Shown piece after piece: positions 6,617-15,351 of a stretch of 36,089 nt of DNA. The notes under the pieces are model-generated. The model had not been told where the DNA came from. It saw nothing but the letters and a program-made list of their open reading frames with translations, and made no database searches. The translations under genes were made by a program, and so were the position numbers. Position 1 is the stretch's first letter. Each line of letters starts with the position of its first letter. Source of the stretch: a virus; IMG/VR virus record IMGVR_UViG_3300035698_025068, positions 1 to 36,089 of that record. One strand, given 5' to 3'.

Positions 6617-7961
6617 TGTATATAAATTTTCACCACAGTTTCAAAGACAGCTGTTAAGGTTGATGTTCAGTGATGGTGATTTTCTTTCTAAGTATGTCAC
6701 ACTTGTTGAACCAAAATATTTTGAAGAATATGCAGCAGAATTACTTTGTCATATGTTATTTAAATATTTTGAGAAATTTGAAACAGTCCCAACCTTCATG
6801 GTGGTTGAACAAGAATTAGCTTTGTTGAAAAAAGATAAAAGTTCCAGTTTTACTGAAGATAAAATAGAAGAAGTCACAAAATATTTTAGTAATATTTTTA
6901 AAGAAGAAGTAAAAGATATTGATTACATTGAAGATAAAGTAATTTCTTTTGCAAAAAGTCAAGCATTAAAAAGATTTGTTTTAAGTAGTGCAGAAGTAGC
7001 ATTAAAAATGGATTCAGAAGAAGATTATAATGCACTGCGTGGTAAATTAGATGATGTATTATCGGTAGGAACCAATATTCAGGATTTAGGTGTCGACGCA
7101 TTCCACCTAGATGAGATTGAGAAAAGAATCGAGTCTAGGAAGGAAGGTACAAGAAAAGATGCTATAGCTTTTGGACTTGAGCATTTAGATAAAAAACTTT
7201 ACGGAGGTATTTGTCCTGGCGAAGTGTGTGCTTTACTAGCACCGTCGGGTGTTGGTAAGTCGATTATCATGATTGCTTGTGGAAAGAATGCTTTAAAAAG
7301 AGGTCACACCGTATTTCATTATACTTTAGAATTGACAGAAAAAGTAATTATGAACAGATATGATGCATCTATGTCAAAAATAAAGTATCATAGTCTAGAT
7401 AAATATCCAGAAAAAGTTAGAAGTAGATTAGTAGGAAAACAAGGATTACTTCGTGTTAAATGGTTTCCAGGTGGAGAAACATCAATGCTAGATATAACAA
7501 ATCACATGAAGTTAATGAAATCACTTTATGGGATAGACCCAGATTTTGTGATTATAGATTATGGAGATGAACTTCGGTCGTATACATCAAAAGTTAGAGA
7601 GCATTGGATAACAGCAGGACAAGTATATAAAGAGATTAGTAATTTTGCAGTTAAGTTTAATAAACCAGTATTGACTTGTACACAAACTAATTCAGGAGCA
7701 ATTGATAAAGAAGTTATTACTGTTAAAGATATGGGTGAATCTTATAATAAAGTTAAGAAGTTAGATATTATTATAGCATTTTGTCAGGCAGGAGATGAAG
7801 AAGAAAATAATAAAGGCAGATTATTTACTGCAAAAGTTCGTGATGCTGAGAGTAAATATTTAACTTATGTTGACTTTGATAAAAATAAAATGGATTTGAC
7901 TTGGGATAGAGAAATGCAAGAACGGAAAAAAGATGCTGGAAAAGCTGAGGCAAAGAAGTGA
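6606..7961 (+). CDS. DnaB-like replicative helicase
   Basis: The protein has 451 aa. The N-terminal ~170 residues are helical, as in the DnaB N-terminal domain. The C-terminal RecA-like motor has Walker A APSGVGKS near residue 212 and a Walker B-type strand FVIIDYGDE near residue 317. Hexameric DnaB-family helicases unwind DNA 5' to 3' at the fork. The primase gene follows with a GTGA overlap, so the two form a primosome unit. T4 gp41 is the phage analogue. Confidence 0.8.
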   Translation: MKSDVYKFSPQFQRQLLRLMFSDGDFLSKYVTLVEPKYFEEYAAELLCHMLFKYFEKFETVPTFMVVEQELALLKKDKSSSFTEDKIEEVTKYFSNIFKEEVKDIDYIEDKVISFAKSQALKRFVLSSAEVALKMDSEEDYNALRGKLDDVLSVGTNIQDLGVDAFHLDEIEKRIESRKEGTRKDAIAFGLEHLDKKLYGGICPGEVCALLAPSGVGKSIIMIACGKNALKRGHTVFHYTLELTEKVIMNRYDASMSKIKYHSLDKYPEKVRSRLVGKQGLLRVKWFPGGETSMLDITNHMKLMKSLYGIDPDFVIIDYGDELRSYTSKVREHWITAGQVYKEISNFAVKFNKPVLTCTQTNSGAIDKEVITVKDMGESYNKVKKLDIIIAFCQAGDEEENNKGRLFTAKVRDAESKYLTYVDFDKNKMDLTWDREMQERKKDAGKAEAKK

Positions 7962-8938
7962 ATTATAAAGTTTACATACAAAAACATTTTAAAGATGTAC
8001 GTTGGGCAAAGAATGGAAAGGAAGCAAGATTAAACTGCATTAATCCACAATGTACGGATAAAAGAGGAAATGCAGATATAGAATTTCACTTGTATGTAAA
8101 TGTGGTATCTGGTTTTTTTATATGTCCAAGATGTCAATGGAAAGGTAATTTTTGGTCGTTTATAAGTTTTATAGAAAACATTTCTTGGAAAGAAGTTTAT
8201 CATACATACCAAGAAGATTTAGATGATGTATCTTTGGTCGATTTTAAAAAAGTAATAGAAAATAAAATCTTTATTGAGGAAGAGGAACCAGAAAAGAAAG
8301 TATTTAAAGGTGTAGAAGGTTTTGGTTTTCCAATAATGGAGATAGAAGAAAATACATATGCTTATAAATATTTAGTAGGTCGTGGAATAGGAATGGATAA
8401 AATTAAACAGTATAAATTAAGATATTGTATTACTGGTGCTTATGCATTTAGAATAATAATTCCTATTTATGAGAACCAAAAATTAGTTTATTTTGTTGCA
8501 AGGACGTATATAGATGACCATGTGAAAGTTAAGAACCCGTCTTTGGAAGCAGGGTTTCTACCAAGAGAGGAGGTGTTGTTTGGATATGATAATGTAAAAG
8601 GTTTAAATTGGGCAGTGTTGGTGGAAGGAGCATTTGATGCAATAGCCTCACCCAATGGATTAGGTATTTTAGGTAAGTTTCTTTCAGAAAAGCAGTTGTT
8701 TAAAATTAAGAGTTTAGGTATTGAATTGTTGTATGTGATGTTGGATGGAGATGCACGTGAGGTAGCATTAGACCTAGGTTATAACAGATTAAAATCTTGG
8801 GGTATTCAAGTAAAATTTGTGGACTTAGGTAAGAATGAGGACCCAAGCAGTATAGGTCATGACGAATGTGTAAAGAGGCTTCATCAAGCAGAGGAGTTAA
8901 CCTTTACTAACTTTATTAGGAAAAAGTTGGAGGCTTAG
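7958..8938 (+). CDS. DNA primase, zinc-ribbon plus TOPRIM
   Basis: The protein has 326 aa. The start is GTG 7958, overlapping the helicase stop as GTGA. A zinc ribbon with Cys27, Cys32 and a CPRC near residue 56 occupies the N-terminus. A TOPRIM core follows: VEGAFDA near residue 222 holds the catalytic Glu, and MLDGDA near residue 263 the metal-binding Asp pair. This is the CHC2/TOPRIM primase arrangement seen in DnaG and T7 gp4. It would make RNA primers for the lagging strand. Confidence 0.8.
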   Translation: MNYKVYIQKHFKDVRWAKNGKEARLNCINPQCTDKRGNADIEFHLYVNVVSGFFICPRCQWKGNFWSFISFIENISWKEVYHTYQEDLDDVSLVDFKKVIENKIFIEEEEPEKKVFKGVEGFGFPIMEIEENTYAYKYLVGRGIGMDKIKQYKLRYCITGAYAFRIIIPIYENQKLVYFVARTYIDDHVKVKNPSLEAGFLPREEVLFGYDNVKGLNWAVLVEGAFDAIASPNGLGILGKFLSEKQLFKIKSLGIELLYVMLDGDAREVALDLGYNRLKSWGIQVKFVDLGKNEDPSSIGHDECVKRLHQAEELTFTNFIRKKLEA

Positions 8939-8940
8939 GA

Positions 8941-9507
8941 ATGTATAACCAACCTAGATTTAGAAACACAATGGCATCGCAATGTTTATCTTTAGGATAT
9001 CCCTGGGAGGAAATTGAAGACTTACTCATCTATTCTATGTATCTATCGAAGAGAGGATTAAGCTTTCACTTTGCTTTGAATAAGAAAGAAATTATGAGTA
9101 CTTGTATGGGAACAGTATTTGAAATGTATAATGACTACACAGATTTTGAAAGAAAAGATAGATTGAATTTAATTAAATGGCACATGAAAAATAGAGTAGC
9201 TACTATGTTTGAATATCATGGTGCTCAATGTCGTAGATGTAATGATGTAGATTTGGAAGAATTGTCTCCCTATTTGGCAGATAGATGTGGAAATGATTCT
9301 AAAGATTTTATGGATTTGGTGATGAAGCAATCTTCAGCATTAACAAAAGCTGTGTTTAAAGTTGTTGTTGAAGAAGATGGGATTGACTTTTTTGACACTG
9401 GTAGAGTAAAGTGGAAATCAGTACTTGATAGATTAGGAATAAATCGCTATACTCTTAGTAAGGCATTAGATGAGATAGGCAGTTTACATAAAGATTATAT
9501 ATCTTAG
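8941..9507 (+). CDS. Possible sigma-like or helix-turn-helix protein, 188 aa
   Basis: A strong GGAGG precedes the ATG. The middle has a basic amphipathic stretch (LIKWHMKNRVATMFEYHG) that resembles sigma region 2. The C-terminal ~40 residues look like a helix-turn-helix (VLDRLGINRYTLSKALDEIG). Two Cys (CRRC) lie between them. A phage-encoded sigma factor would suit middle or late transcription, but the match is weak and another DNA-binding role is equally possible. Confidence 0.35.
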   Translation: MYNQPRFRNTMASQCLSLGYPWEEIEDLLIYSMYLSKRGLSFHFALNKKEIMSTCMGTVFEMYNDYTDFERKDRLNLIKWHMKNRVATMFEYHGAQCRRCNDVDLEELSPYLADRCGNDSKDFMDLVMKQSSALTKAVFKVVVEEDGIDFFDTGRVKWKSVLDRLGINRYTLSKALDEIGSLHKDYIS

Positions 9508-9516
9508 GAGGCTATT

Positions 9517-9849
9517 ATGTATATTTTAGAAAAAGAAGTTTGGATATCAGCAGCACATCATCTACCAGAGTATAGCGGAGATTGTAATCATGTGCACGGG
9601 CATAATTGGCGTATTATTGTCACATGTCAATGTAAAGATAATGAATTGGCTGGTGGTATGGTTATAGATTTTAAAGAAATAACTAGTATTTGTCATAGTC
9701 TAGACCATCAGAATTTGAATGATTTTTCAGGTTTAGATAATCCTACAGCGGAAAATATTGCAAAATATTTATGTGTTAGAATTCCAAGATGTACTAAGAT
9801 TGCTATATATGAATCAGAAGGAAGTAAGGCAGTATATATAAAGGAGTAG
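9517..9849 (+). CDS. queD: 6-carboxy-tetrahydropterin synthase QueD
   Basis: The protein has 110 aa, typical for QueD. It converts dihydroneopterin triphosphate to 6-carboxy-5,6,7,8-tetrahydropterin, the second step from GTP to preQ0. The zinc and catalytic residues are all present: His14/His15, catalytic Cys23, and the HGH pair His27 and His29 with the family spacing C-x3-H-x-H. AGGAGG precedes the ATG. It heads the modification operon, with the zinc protein at 9853 between it and queE. Confidence 0.9.
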   Translation: MYILEKEVWISAAHHLPEYSGDCNHVHGHNWRIIVTCQCKDNELAGGMVIDFKEITSICHSLDHQNLNDFSGLDNPTAENIAKYLCVRIPRCTKIAIYESEGSKAVYIKE

Positions 9850-9852
9850 TGT

Positions 9853-10455
9853 ATGCCAGATAAAGGGAATCCTCCATGCTATGGATTTTATAATGGTATG
9901 GTTAAAGAGTGTAGTAAGAAGAAATGTGGTTATACAGTATTGTGTAAGCATATCACAGAAAAATATAAAGGCAAGATTAAGATGCCTGAAGAATGTAAAG
10001 AAGGAGTAAAAGTGGAAGCTCCCAAAGAAGAAAAACCAGAAGTGAAAGATGAGCAACTTGATGAAAAAGAAAAGGTAGCAGAAATGTGCGAGTGTGCAAG
10101 CCCGCTACCTGATTCTGAGAATCTTTATAATTGTAATACTTGTGGTAAGCCATTAAAGGAAAAGTATATTCCTAAGACAGAGCCTATTGAAGCACCTAAA
10201 GTTGAGCCTCCAAGTTCTATAAAAGAAGGATATAAAGCTGTTTTAAAGAGAGCTCGAACAAAATCAGTAGCTGGTCAAATTACTATACAAGCATTAAGTG
10301 TAGATGAAACTACTGTTGATGTTGTTGCTTCTAAAGTAGCAAAGGAATTAGGAAAACCAGTAACAGCAGGACAAGTAACTAGTCATCTTAAATGGATAGC
10401 TAAAAAATATAGCTGTTTAATTTTAAGTAAAGATGGTGGGGTGATTAGACAATGA
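9853..10455 (+). CDS. Zinc-binding protein with CYG-Cys motif, 200 aa
   Basis: The N-terminus has CYGFYNGMVKECSKKKCGY followed by a fourth Cys, a four-Cys cluster. A similar cluster ends the single-strand binding protein at 20402 (CYGKEYSTDDDECLECPY). A Pro/Glu/Lys-rich linker and a second ribbon (CECAS, CNTCG) follow. The last ~75 residues look like a winged helix (VTAGQVTSHLKWIAKKYS). The stop overlaps the queE ATG. It may bind DNA or another protein in the modification process; its reaction, if any, is unknown. Confidence 0.6.
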   Translation: MPDKGNPPCYGFYNGMVKECSKKKCGYTVLCKHITEKYKGKIKMPEECKEGVKVEAPKEEKPEVKDEQLDEKEKVAEMCECASPLPDSENLYNCNTCGKPLKEKYIPKTEPIEAPKVEPPSSIKEGYKAVLKRARTKSVAGQITIQALSVDETTVDVVASKVAKELGKPVTAGQVTSHLKWIAKKYSCLILSKDGGVIRQ

Positions 10456-11060
10456 CCTTACTAGTTAATGAAGTATTTTATTCTATACAATGTGAAGGTT
10501 CTAATGTAGGAATGCCTGCAGTATTTGTCAGATTATCTGGGTGTAATATGAATTGTGATTTTTGTGATACAGACCATAGTGTTAAATCAAAGCATTCTCC
10601 AGAAGATTTAGCTCATAGAGTTTTTATGGAATTTCATAATTTAGGTATAAAACCAGTAAATTCTCTTTGTATTATTACTGGTGGAGAGCCAACAATACAA
10701 GATTTAAGTAAATTTTTACCTTTGCTTAAAGAGAAATTGCATATGATTGTATGTATGGAATCTAATGGTATTTTGTCACCTGAATGGATTCAGGATGTTG
10801 ATTTTATTACTGTTAGTCCTAAGACGCCAATAACAGATATAAAGTTAATTGACCCAGATGAAGTAAAAGTTATTTGGGAGAAAGGAGGTACACCACCAGA
10901 AAATTATTATTCTTTTTTCAATAACCATGGTTGTTCCAGATTTTATATACAACCAGAGGGAAATAAAAAAGAAAATATTGATTCAGCAATTGATTATATT
11001 AAGGTGAATCCACATTGGAGTTTAAGTTTACAAATACAAAAAATGATAGGAGTTAGATAA
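10452..11060 (+). CDS. queE: 7-carboxy-7-deazaguanine synthase QueE (radical SAM)
   Basis: The protein has 202 aa. The radical-SAM cluster motif is CNMNCDFC (Cys31, 35, 38), a regular C-x3-C-x2-C. The N-terminal NEVFYSIQCEG and the TGGEPT motif are typical of QueE. The enzyme rearranges carboxy-tetrahydropterin to 7-carboxy-7-deazaguanine. It overlaps the preceding gene by four bases and the folE fusion as TAATG, so the operon is tightly coupled. Confidence 0.9.
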   Translation: MTLLVNEVFYSIQCEGSNVGMPAVFVRLSGCNMNCDFCDTDHSVKSKHSPEDLAHRVFMEFHNLGIKPVNSLCIITGGEPTIQDLSKFLPLLKEKLHMIVCMESNGILSPEWIQDVDFITVSPKTPITDIKLIDPDEVKVIWEKGGTPPENYYSFFNNHGCSRFYIQPEGNKKENIDSAIDYIKVNPHWSLSLQIQKMIGVR

Positions 11061-11971
11061 TGGGAAAGCTACACATCAGTTGGAAGCAAATAAGCAATAT
11101 GGTTGCTAAGTTAGATAGTGATTTAAGAATCACTTATAAAAAGACACCTATAAAAGTATATGGTGTGCCTAAAAATGGTTGGATGGTAGTAAAAGAATTA
11201 ATGAATATAACGAATGATTATATTGAATCATCTTATGAAGATTGTGATATAGTTGTAGATGATATTATAGATTCTGGCAGGACAGCTGGTAAACATAAAG
11301 CTGCACCTTTTTATGCTTTACTTTCTAAGAAGCAAACATTGAGTGGTATGGTTTGTAAATTTGTAGAGCTTATAGATAAAGGTGATTGGGTTGTGTTTCC
11401 TTGGGAAGGTACTGAGCAAACATCTATAGAAGATAATATTGTACGACTATTACAATATATAGGAGAAGACCCAAATAGAGAAGGTTTAGTAGATACTCCT
11501 GCTAGAGTAGAAAGGTCTTTTAAAGAGTTATATGGAGGTTATTCTCAGAATCCAGATGCAATATTGAAAGCAGTATTTACTGAAGAAAGATATCAAGAAT
11601 TGGTCGTTGTCAAAGACATTGAGTTTTATTCAATGTGCGAACATCATATGTTACCTTTTTATGGAAAAGTCCATATCGGATATCTTCCAGAAGGTAAAGT
11701 TGTTGGTTTAAGTAAACTGTGTAGATTGACAGATATTTTTGCTAGACGTTTACAGATACAAGAAAAGTTAGCTTGTGATATTGTTGATACTATTGAAAGA
11801 GTATTAAAACCAAAAGGTTGTGGTTGTATAATTCAAGCAAAGCATCATTGTATGATGAGTAGAGGAGTTGGAAAACAGAATAGTAATGTGATTACTACTT
11901 CTTTAAGAGGTGAAATGTTGAAAGAACCTTTAAAATCAGAGTTTATAAGGAATTGTTTGAGTGAAAAGTAA
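11060..11971 (+). CDS. folE: Phosphoribosyltransferase-like domain fused to GTP cyclohydrolase I (FolE)
   Basis: The protein has 303 aa. Residues ~25-110 carry a PRPP-binding loop IVVDDIIDSGRT (64-75), the signature of type I phosphoribosyltransferases. Residues ~125-295 are GTP cyclohydrolase I, with zinc ligands in CEHH near residue 193 and in HHCMMSRG near 264. FolE converts GTP to dihydroneopterin triphosphate, the first step toward preQ0. The phosphoribosyltransferase part is short, so it may be a small or degenerate domain. It could act in salvage of a base or nucleotide or only in regulation. The fusion is unusual and its purpose is not known to me. Confidence 0.85.
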   Translation: MGKLHISWKQISNMVAKLDSDLRITYKKTPIKVYGVPKNGWMVVKELMNITNDYIESSYEDCDIVVDDIIDSGRTAGKHKAAPFYALLSKKQTLSGMVCKFVELIDKGDWVVFPWEGTEQTSIEDNIVRLLQYIGEDPNREGLVDTPARVERSFKELYGGYSQNPDAILKAVFTEERYQELVVVKDIEFYSMCEHHMLPFYGKVHIGYLPEGKVVGLSKLCRLTDIFARRLQIQEKLACDIVDTIERVLKPKGCGCIIQAKHHCMMSRGVGKQNSNVITTSLRGEMLKEPLKSEFIRNCLSEK

Positions 11972-12290
11972 AAAATTAACTTTTGTTATTGATATTGATG
12001 GCACATTAACATATGAAACTGATAGACCTTGGTGGCCAGAGAAATATGTGTCTGCAACTCCTAAAGTAAATGCAATTGATATGGTTAGAAAATTGCATAG
12101 TTTAGGACATATAATTATATTACACACTGGTAGGAGAAAAGAAGATAGAAAGGTTACAGAACATTGGTTAGCTATTTTTGGTGTATCTTATGATAAGTTA
12201 ATTATGGGAAAACCAGTTGGCGACTATTACTTGGATAATAAAAATGCAAGTTTTTCTGAATTACACAAGATTATTTCTAAGGAGGGATAA
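11961..12290 (+). CDS. Small HAD-family phosphatase, 109 aa
   Basis: The GTG start at 11961 overlaps the folE stop by 11 bases. Motif I is DIDGT (Asp11 and Asp13), motif II is HTGR, and motif III is GKPVGDYYLDNK with its Lys and Asp. There is no large cap domain. Small HADs of this kind dephosphorylate sugars or nucleotides or act as polynucleotide phosphatases. Lying directly behind folE in a modification operon, it may act on a phosphorylated pathway intermediate; the substrate is not evident. Confidence 0.75.
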   Translation: MKSKKLTFVIDIDGTLTYETDRPWWPEKYVSATPKVNAIDMVRKLHSLGHIIILHTGRRKEDRKVTEHWLAIFGVSYDKLIMGKPVGDYYLDNKNASFSELHKIISKEG

Positions 12291-12291
12291 G

Positions 12292-12930
12292 ATGAGCTAC
12301 GCTGTCGTAACAGGTGGAACATCAGGAATAGGAAAAGCTATTTCTGATGAATTAGAAGAAAGAGAATATGAAGTATTGAGGTTGAATAGTAAAGTTTTTG
12401 ATTTAAATGACCTTGATGAAGCTATAGTTTTTGCAGATAATGTGACACTACCTGATGTTCTTGTTTTAAATGCTGGTATATTACCTTTAGACCATTTAGA
12501 GGATTCAACTGATGACCAGGATTTGAGAGTGATGAATGTTAATTTTATCTCACATTATTATATAGCAAAGAAGCTTGTGCTAAGGGCTTTAAAGGAGCAT
12601 AGAAAATTGCTTATTATAGGAATTAGCAGTATCTCTTCTAGGTCGGAAACAGACAACCCAATGTATGGTGCAGCAAAAGCAGCCCTTAGTTGTCTTATGA
12701 GGTCTTTGGCTTGTATTCAGCCAATGTTTATTAGAACTGCAATTATATCTCCTGGCTTTGTTAATACGAATTTATGTCCAGGTGAATGTCCTCCAGAATT
12801 AATAGCTTCTGTACCTTTAGATAGAGAAGCAGAACCCGAAGAAATAAGACCCATTATCAGAGCTATATTAGATTGTGAATATATTAATGGTTCTGAGTTT
12901 GTGGTAGATGGAGGTAAATCATGCATGTAG
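12292..12930 (+). CDS. Short-chain dehydrogenase/reductase, 212 aa
   Basis: The start is ATG 12292, with GGAGGG seven bases before it. An upstream in-frame ATG lies inside the HAD gene and has no such site. The NAD(P) loop is TGGTSGIG (7-14). The catalytic Ser lies in ISSISS and the YxxxK pair is Tyr125/Lys129 (YGAAK). A classical SDR of normal but short length, it should oxidise or reduce an alcohol, ketone or imine with NAD(P)H. Its ten-base overlap with the radical SAM gene points to a shared pathway. SDRs are not part of the known preQ0 route. Confidence 0.8.
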   Translation: MSYAVVTGGTSGIGKAISDELEEREYEVLRLNSKVFDLNDLDEAIVFADNVTLPDVLVLNAGILPLDHLEDSTDDQDLRVMNVNFISHYYIAKKLVLRALKEHRKLLIIGISSISSRSETDNPMYGAAKAALSCLMRSLACIQPMFIRTAIISPGFVNTNLCPGECPPELIASVPLDREAEPEEIRPIIRAILDCEYINGSEFVVDGGKSCM

Positions 12931-13910
12931 GTGATTACTTTAGGTGTTCTTGTTTATATTTTACAAGAAAGTGTTTTAGAAAATGTGAGTACTGTAGAAT
13001 TCGTGATAATTCTTCTGGTAATAAAGAATTAGATGTGAAGGAATGGAAAGAAGTAGTAAAGATTTTAAATTATTTGGGAGTAGAATTTAATTTAATTTTA
13101 GGAAATGAACCTTTAGCAAGACCGGAAGAGTTTATTGAATTGATTCCTGAGTTTAATAAATTAGAATCTTACGCAGTTTATTCTTCAGCAGGTCCAGAAC
13201 TTTTTGATAAGTATAAGTATAAGATGATAGATGCAGGACTTAAAAATTTTTCAACAGGGATGGATTTTTTAGATGCAGAGCAAGGTGATATTGGTAAGAA
13301 ATCTGTAGATGGTCTTAGAAATACTTTATGGATGAAAGAACACGGTGTGCCTTTAACTTTTTGTGTAACTACTATTTCTAAATTGAATCTTCCTTATTTA
13401 GAAGATATTATGCATGCAGTTTGCTCAAAAGGTTTAGTTTGGGCTTTAAATGTTGTGCATTATGATATGGATGGTGGGTTTGATTTCTTTCCACCAAAAG
13501 AAGAGATTCCAGATTTTGTATTGACAAAAGAAGATGTTCCTTTATTGAAGAAACAGATTGCAGTAATGAAAAAAGGTATTGAGAATGGGTATCGCATTCA
13601 GAATACACCATTATATTTTGATTATTTGGAGAATAAAGGGTGGGATTTAAGATGGCATTGTAAAGAGCCTCTTTTATCAATGGATGCAGATGGTAAGATG
13701 AGACTATGTGGTTATAGAAAAGGTGAAGAAGTAAATAAATTTTCTATCTTTGATTTAACTAATGAGAAAAAGCTAAGAGAATTTATTGATGCTTGGTATG
13801 TTGACAATCATGTTTGTTGTGGTTGTTATTGGATGTATAGTTTTGTTGCAGAAGAAGCATATATGAAAGGCACATTAGCAGAAAGAGTACAAAGGATTGA
13901 ACCTCATTAA
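12921..13910 (+). CDS. Radical SAM enzyme with SPASM-like C-terminus, 329 aa
   Basis: The cluster motif is CFRKCEYC (Cys18, 22, 25). A 'GNEPLARPEE' segment near residue 60 matches the GGEP region of radical SAM barrels. The C-terminal third has a Cys followed by DADGKMRLCGY, then CCGCYW, the pattern of a SPASM/twitch auxiliary cluster. Such enzymes usually modify peptides or perform difficult oxidations or C-C bond chemistry. It is distinct from QueE, which is encoded separately. Its place between SDR and methyltransferase suggests a tailoring step on the deazaguanine; the reaction is unknown. Confidence 0.75.
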   Translation: MHVGDYFRCSCLYFTRKCFRKCEYCRIRDNSSGNKELDVKEWKEVVKILNYLGVEFNLILGNEPLARPEEFIELIPEFNKLESYAVYSSAGPELFDKYKYKMIDAGLKNFSTGMDFLDAEQGDIGKKSVDGLRNTLWMKEHGVPLTFCVTTISKLNLPYLEDIMHAVCSKGLVWALNVVHYDMDGGFDFFPPKEEIPDFVLTKEDVPLLKKQIAVMKKGIENGYRIQNTPLYFDYLENKGWDLRWHCKEPLLSMDADGKMRLCGYRKGEEVNKFSIFDLTNEKKLREFIDAWYVDNHVCCGCYWMYSFVAEEAYMKGTLAERVQRIEPH

Positions 13911-13921
13911 AGGAGCAGGTT

Positions 13922-14689
13922 GTGAAGTATGAAGTTAAGGACGATGGCTTGTATATGGTATTAGAGTCTGGTGATAAAGTTAAATGCTGTGATTTTAAGC
14001 TTGTAGCATCAATAGCAGAAGCATATCTTAAAGATGAATATCATGATTTTGTTAGTAGGGCAGAAGAGGGTGGAGAGGGAGTTCTTTTTGATAGCGAAGA
14101 GATGGATGACTTTTTTCATAGAAATTTACCTAATGATGCAAAAGCAGTATTAGATATTGGGTGTGGAAGTGGTCGAGGAGTAAAGCAAGTTACTGATGCT
14201 ATAGAGCCTAGTCTACTTAGATATAACAAAGCAAAGGAAACTGAATCACATATAGATATTAAATGTGTTTTTGCAGAAGCCCTACCATATCGAAATAAGA
14301 CATTTGATTGTGTATTCTCGATGAGGACTTGGCATTATCTCAGGTCTCAACTAGAAGGTTTTATTGAAGTCAACCGTGTTTTGAAACCAGGAGGCATTTT
14401 TATCTTTGATGTTGTTTATGGTAAGAACTTTCCTTTTGGTGGAATTACAATGGATGCACCTTCTCTGCTGGGTATTTTAAAAGAGCTAGGCTTTGATATT
14501 ATAGAGTTTAGAAATCTACCTATACGACAGGATTTCGGGTATGAATGGGGTTATTATGGTATAGCTCTAATAAAGAAGACGGATACTGATATACAATGTA
14601 TGAGGAAACTACATTTAGTTAAAGATGAAAGAACCAATATGTATAAAGCTAACAATTTTATAATATCAAGGGATGCTAAATTCTTATGA
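13922..14689 (+). CDS. Class I SAM-dependent methyltransferase, 255 aa
   Basis: The start is GTG 13922, six bases after AAGGAG. Motif I is LDIGCGSGRG near residue 77, a post-II acidic segment follows, and VLKPGGIFIFD is motif III. The fold is the Methyltransf_11/UbiE type that normally methylates small molecules. No DPPY or NPPY of DNA adenine or N4-cytosine methylases and no PC loop of C5-cytosine methylases is present. It overlaps queC as ATGA. It could methylate a deazaguanine side chain; methylated deazaguanines are known in phage DNA. Confidence 0.75.
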   Translation: MKYEVKDDGLYMVLESGDKVKCCDFKLVASIAEAYLKDEYHDFVSRAEEGGEGVLFDSEEMDDFFHRNLPNDAKAVLDIGCGSGRGVKQVTDAIEPSLLRYNKAKETESHIDIKCVFAEALPYRNKTFDCVFSMRTWHYLRSQLEGFIEVNRVLKPGGIFIFDVVYGKNFPFGGITMDAPSLLGILKELGFDIIEFRNLPIRQDFGYEWGYYGIALIKKTDTDIQCMRKLHLVKDERTNMYKANNFIISRDAKFL

Positions 14690-15351
14690 AAACCAAGACA
14701 GTATTGCTATATAGTGGTGGATTAGATAGTTATATTACAGGTTTCTTATTCAGGAATGATATTGATGTTGTTTTATATGTAGATTTGAATACTACATATT
14801 CTGAGAAGGAAAGAAAAGTTGTAACTGACCTTCCTATATTATTTCATGAAACAGAAATTTATAGTACAGTTAATATGAAAGATTTGGAAGATACGAAATC
14901 TTTCTTTGTTCCTTGTAGAAATTTGATATTATCTATATTTGCTTCTCATTATGGAAATAAAATATTACTTGGTGGTTTAAAAGAAGATAGGGTAGTTGAT
15001 AATCATAAAGGAGCATTTAAGGATTTTTCAGAAATAGTTTCTATTTATGGTGAAAAACCTGTGACAGTAATAAGTCCTATTCGTAATTTTACTAAGACTG
15101 AATTGGTAAAAGAATATTTTGATAGAGGTGGTCAGTTGTCAGAATTATGGAGGACTACTTCTTGTTATGATAAAAAAGAATTATATTGTGGTAGATGTAA
15201 TAGTTGTTTTAGAAAATTTGTTGCTTTTAAAAATAATAAAATTAAGATAGAATTTTATAATGATAAGTTGTTAGATGCTTATAAAACAAAAGCAAAGAAT
15301 AAAGAATTTATTCCACAAAGGAATAAAGAAATATTGAGAGCTCTAAAATGA
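14686..15351 (+). CDS. queC: 7-cyano-7-deazaguanine synthase QueC
   Basis: The protein has 221 aa, typical length. The ATP-pyrophosphatase motif is SGGLDS (10-15). The C-terminal zinc Cys lie in TTSCYDKKELYCGRCNSC. QueC converts carboxy-deazaguanine to preQ0 using ATP and ammonia. It overlaps both the methyltransferase and dpdA genes by four bases. This stand-alone copy is the likely preQ0 synthase, leaving the Gat-QueC fusion for amidation. Confidence 0.9.
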   Translation: MKTKTVLLYSGGLDSYITGFLFRNDIDVVLYVDLNTTYSEKERKVVTDLPILFHETEIYSTVNMKDLEDTKSFFVPCRNLILSIFASHYGNKILLGGLKEDRVVDNHKGAFKDFSEIVSIYGEKPVTVISPIRNFTKTELVKEYFDRGGQLSELWRTTSCYDKKELYCGRCNSCFRKFVAFKNNKIKIEFYNDKLLDAYKTKAKNKEFIPQRNKEILRALK

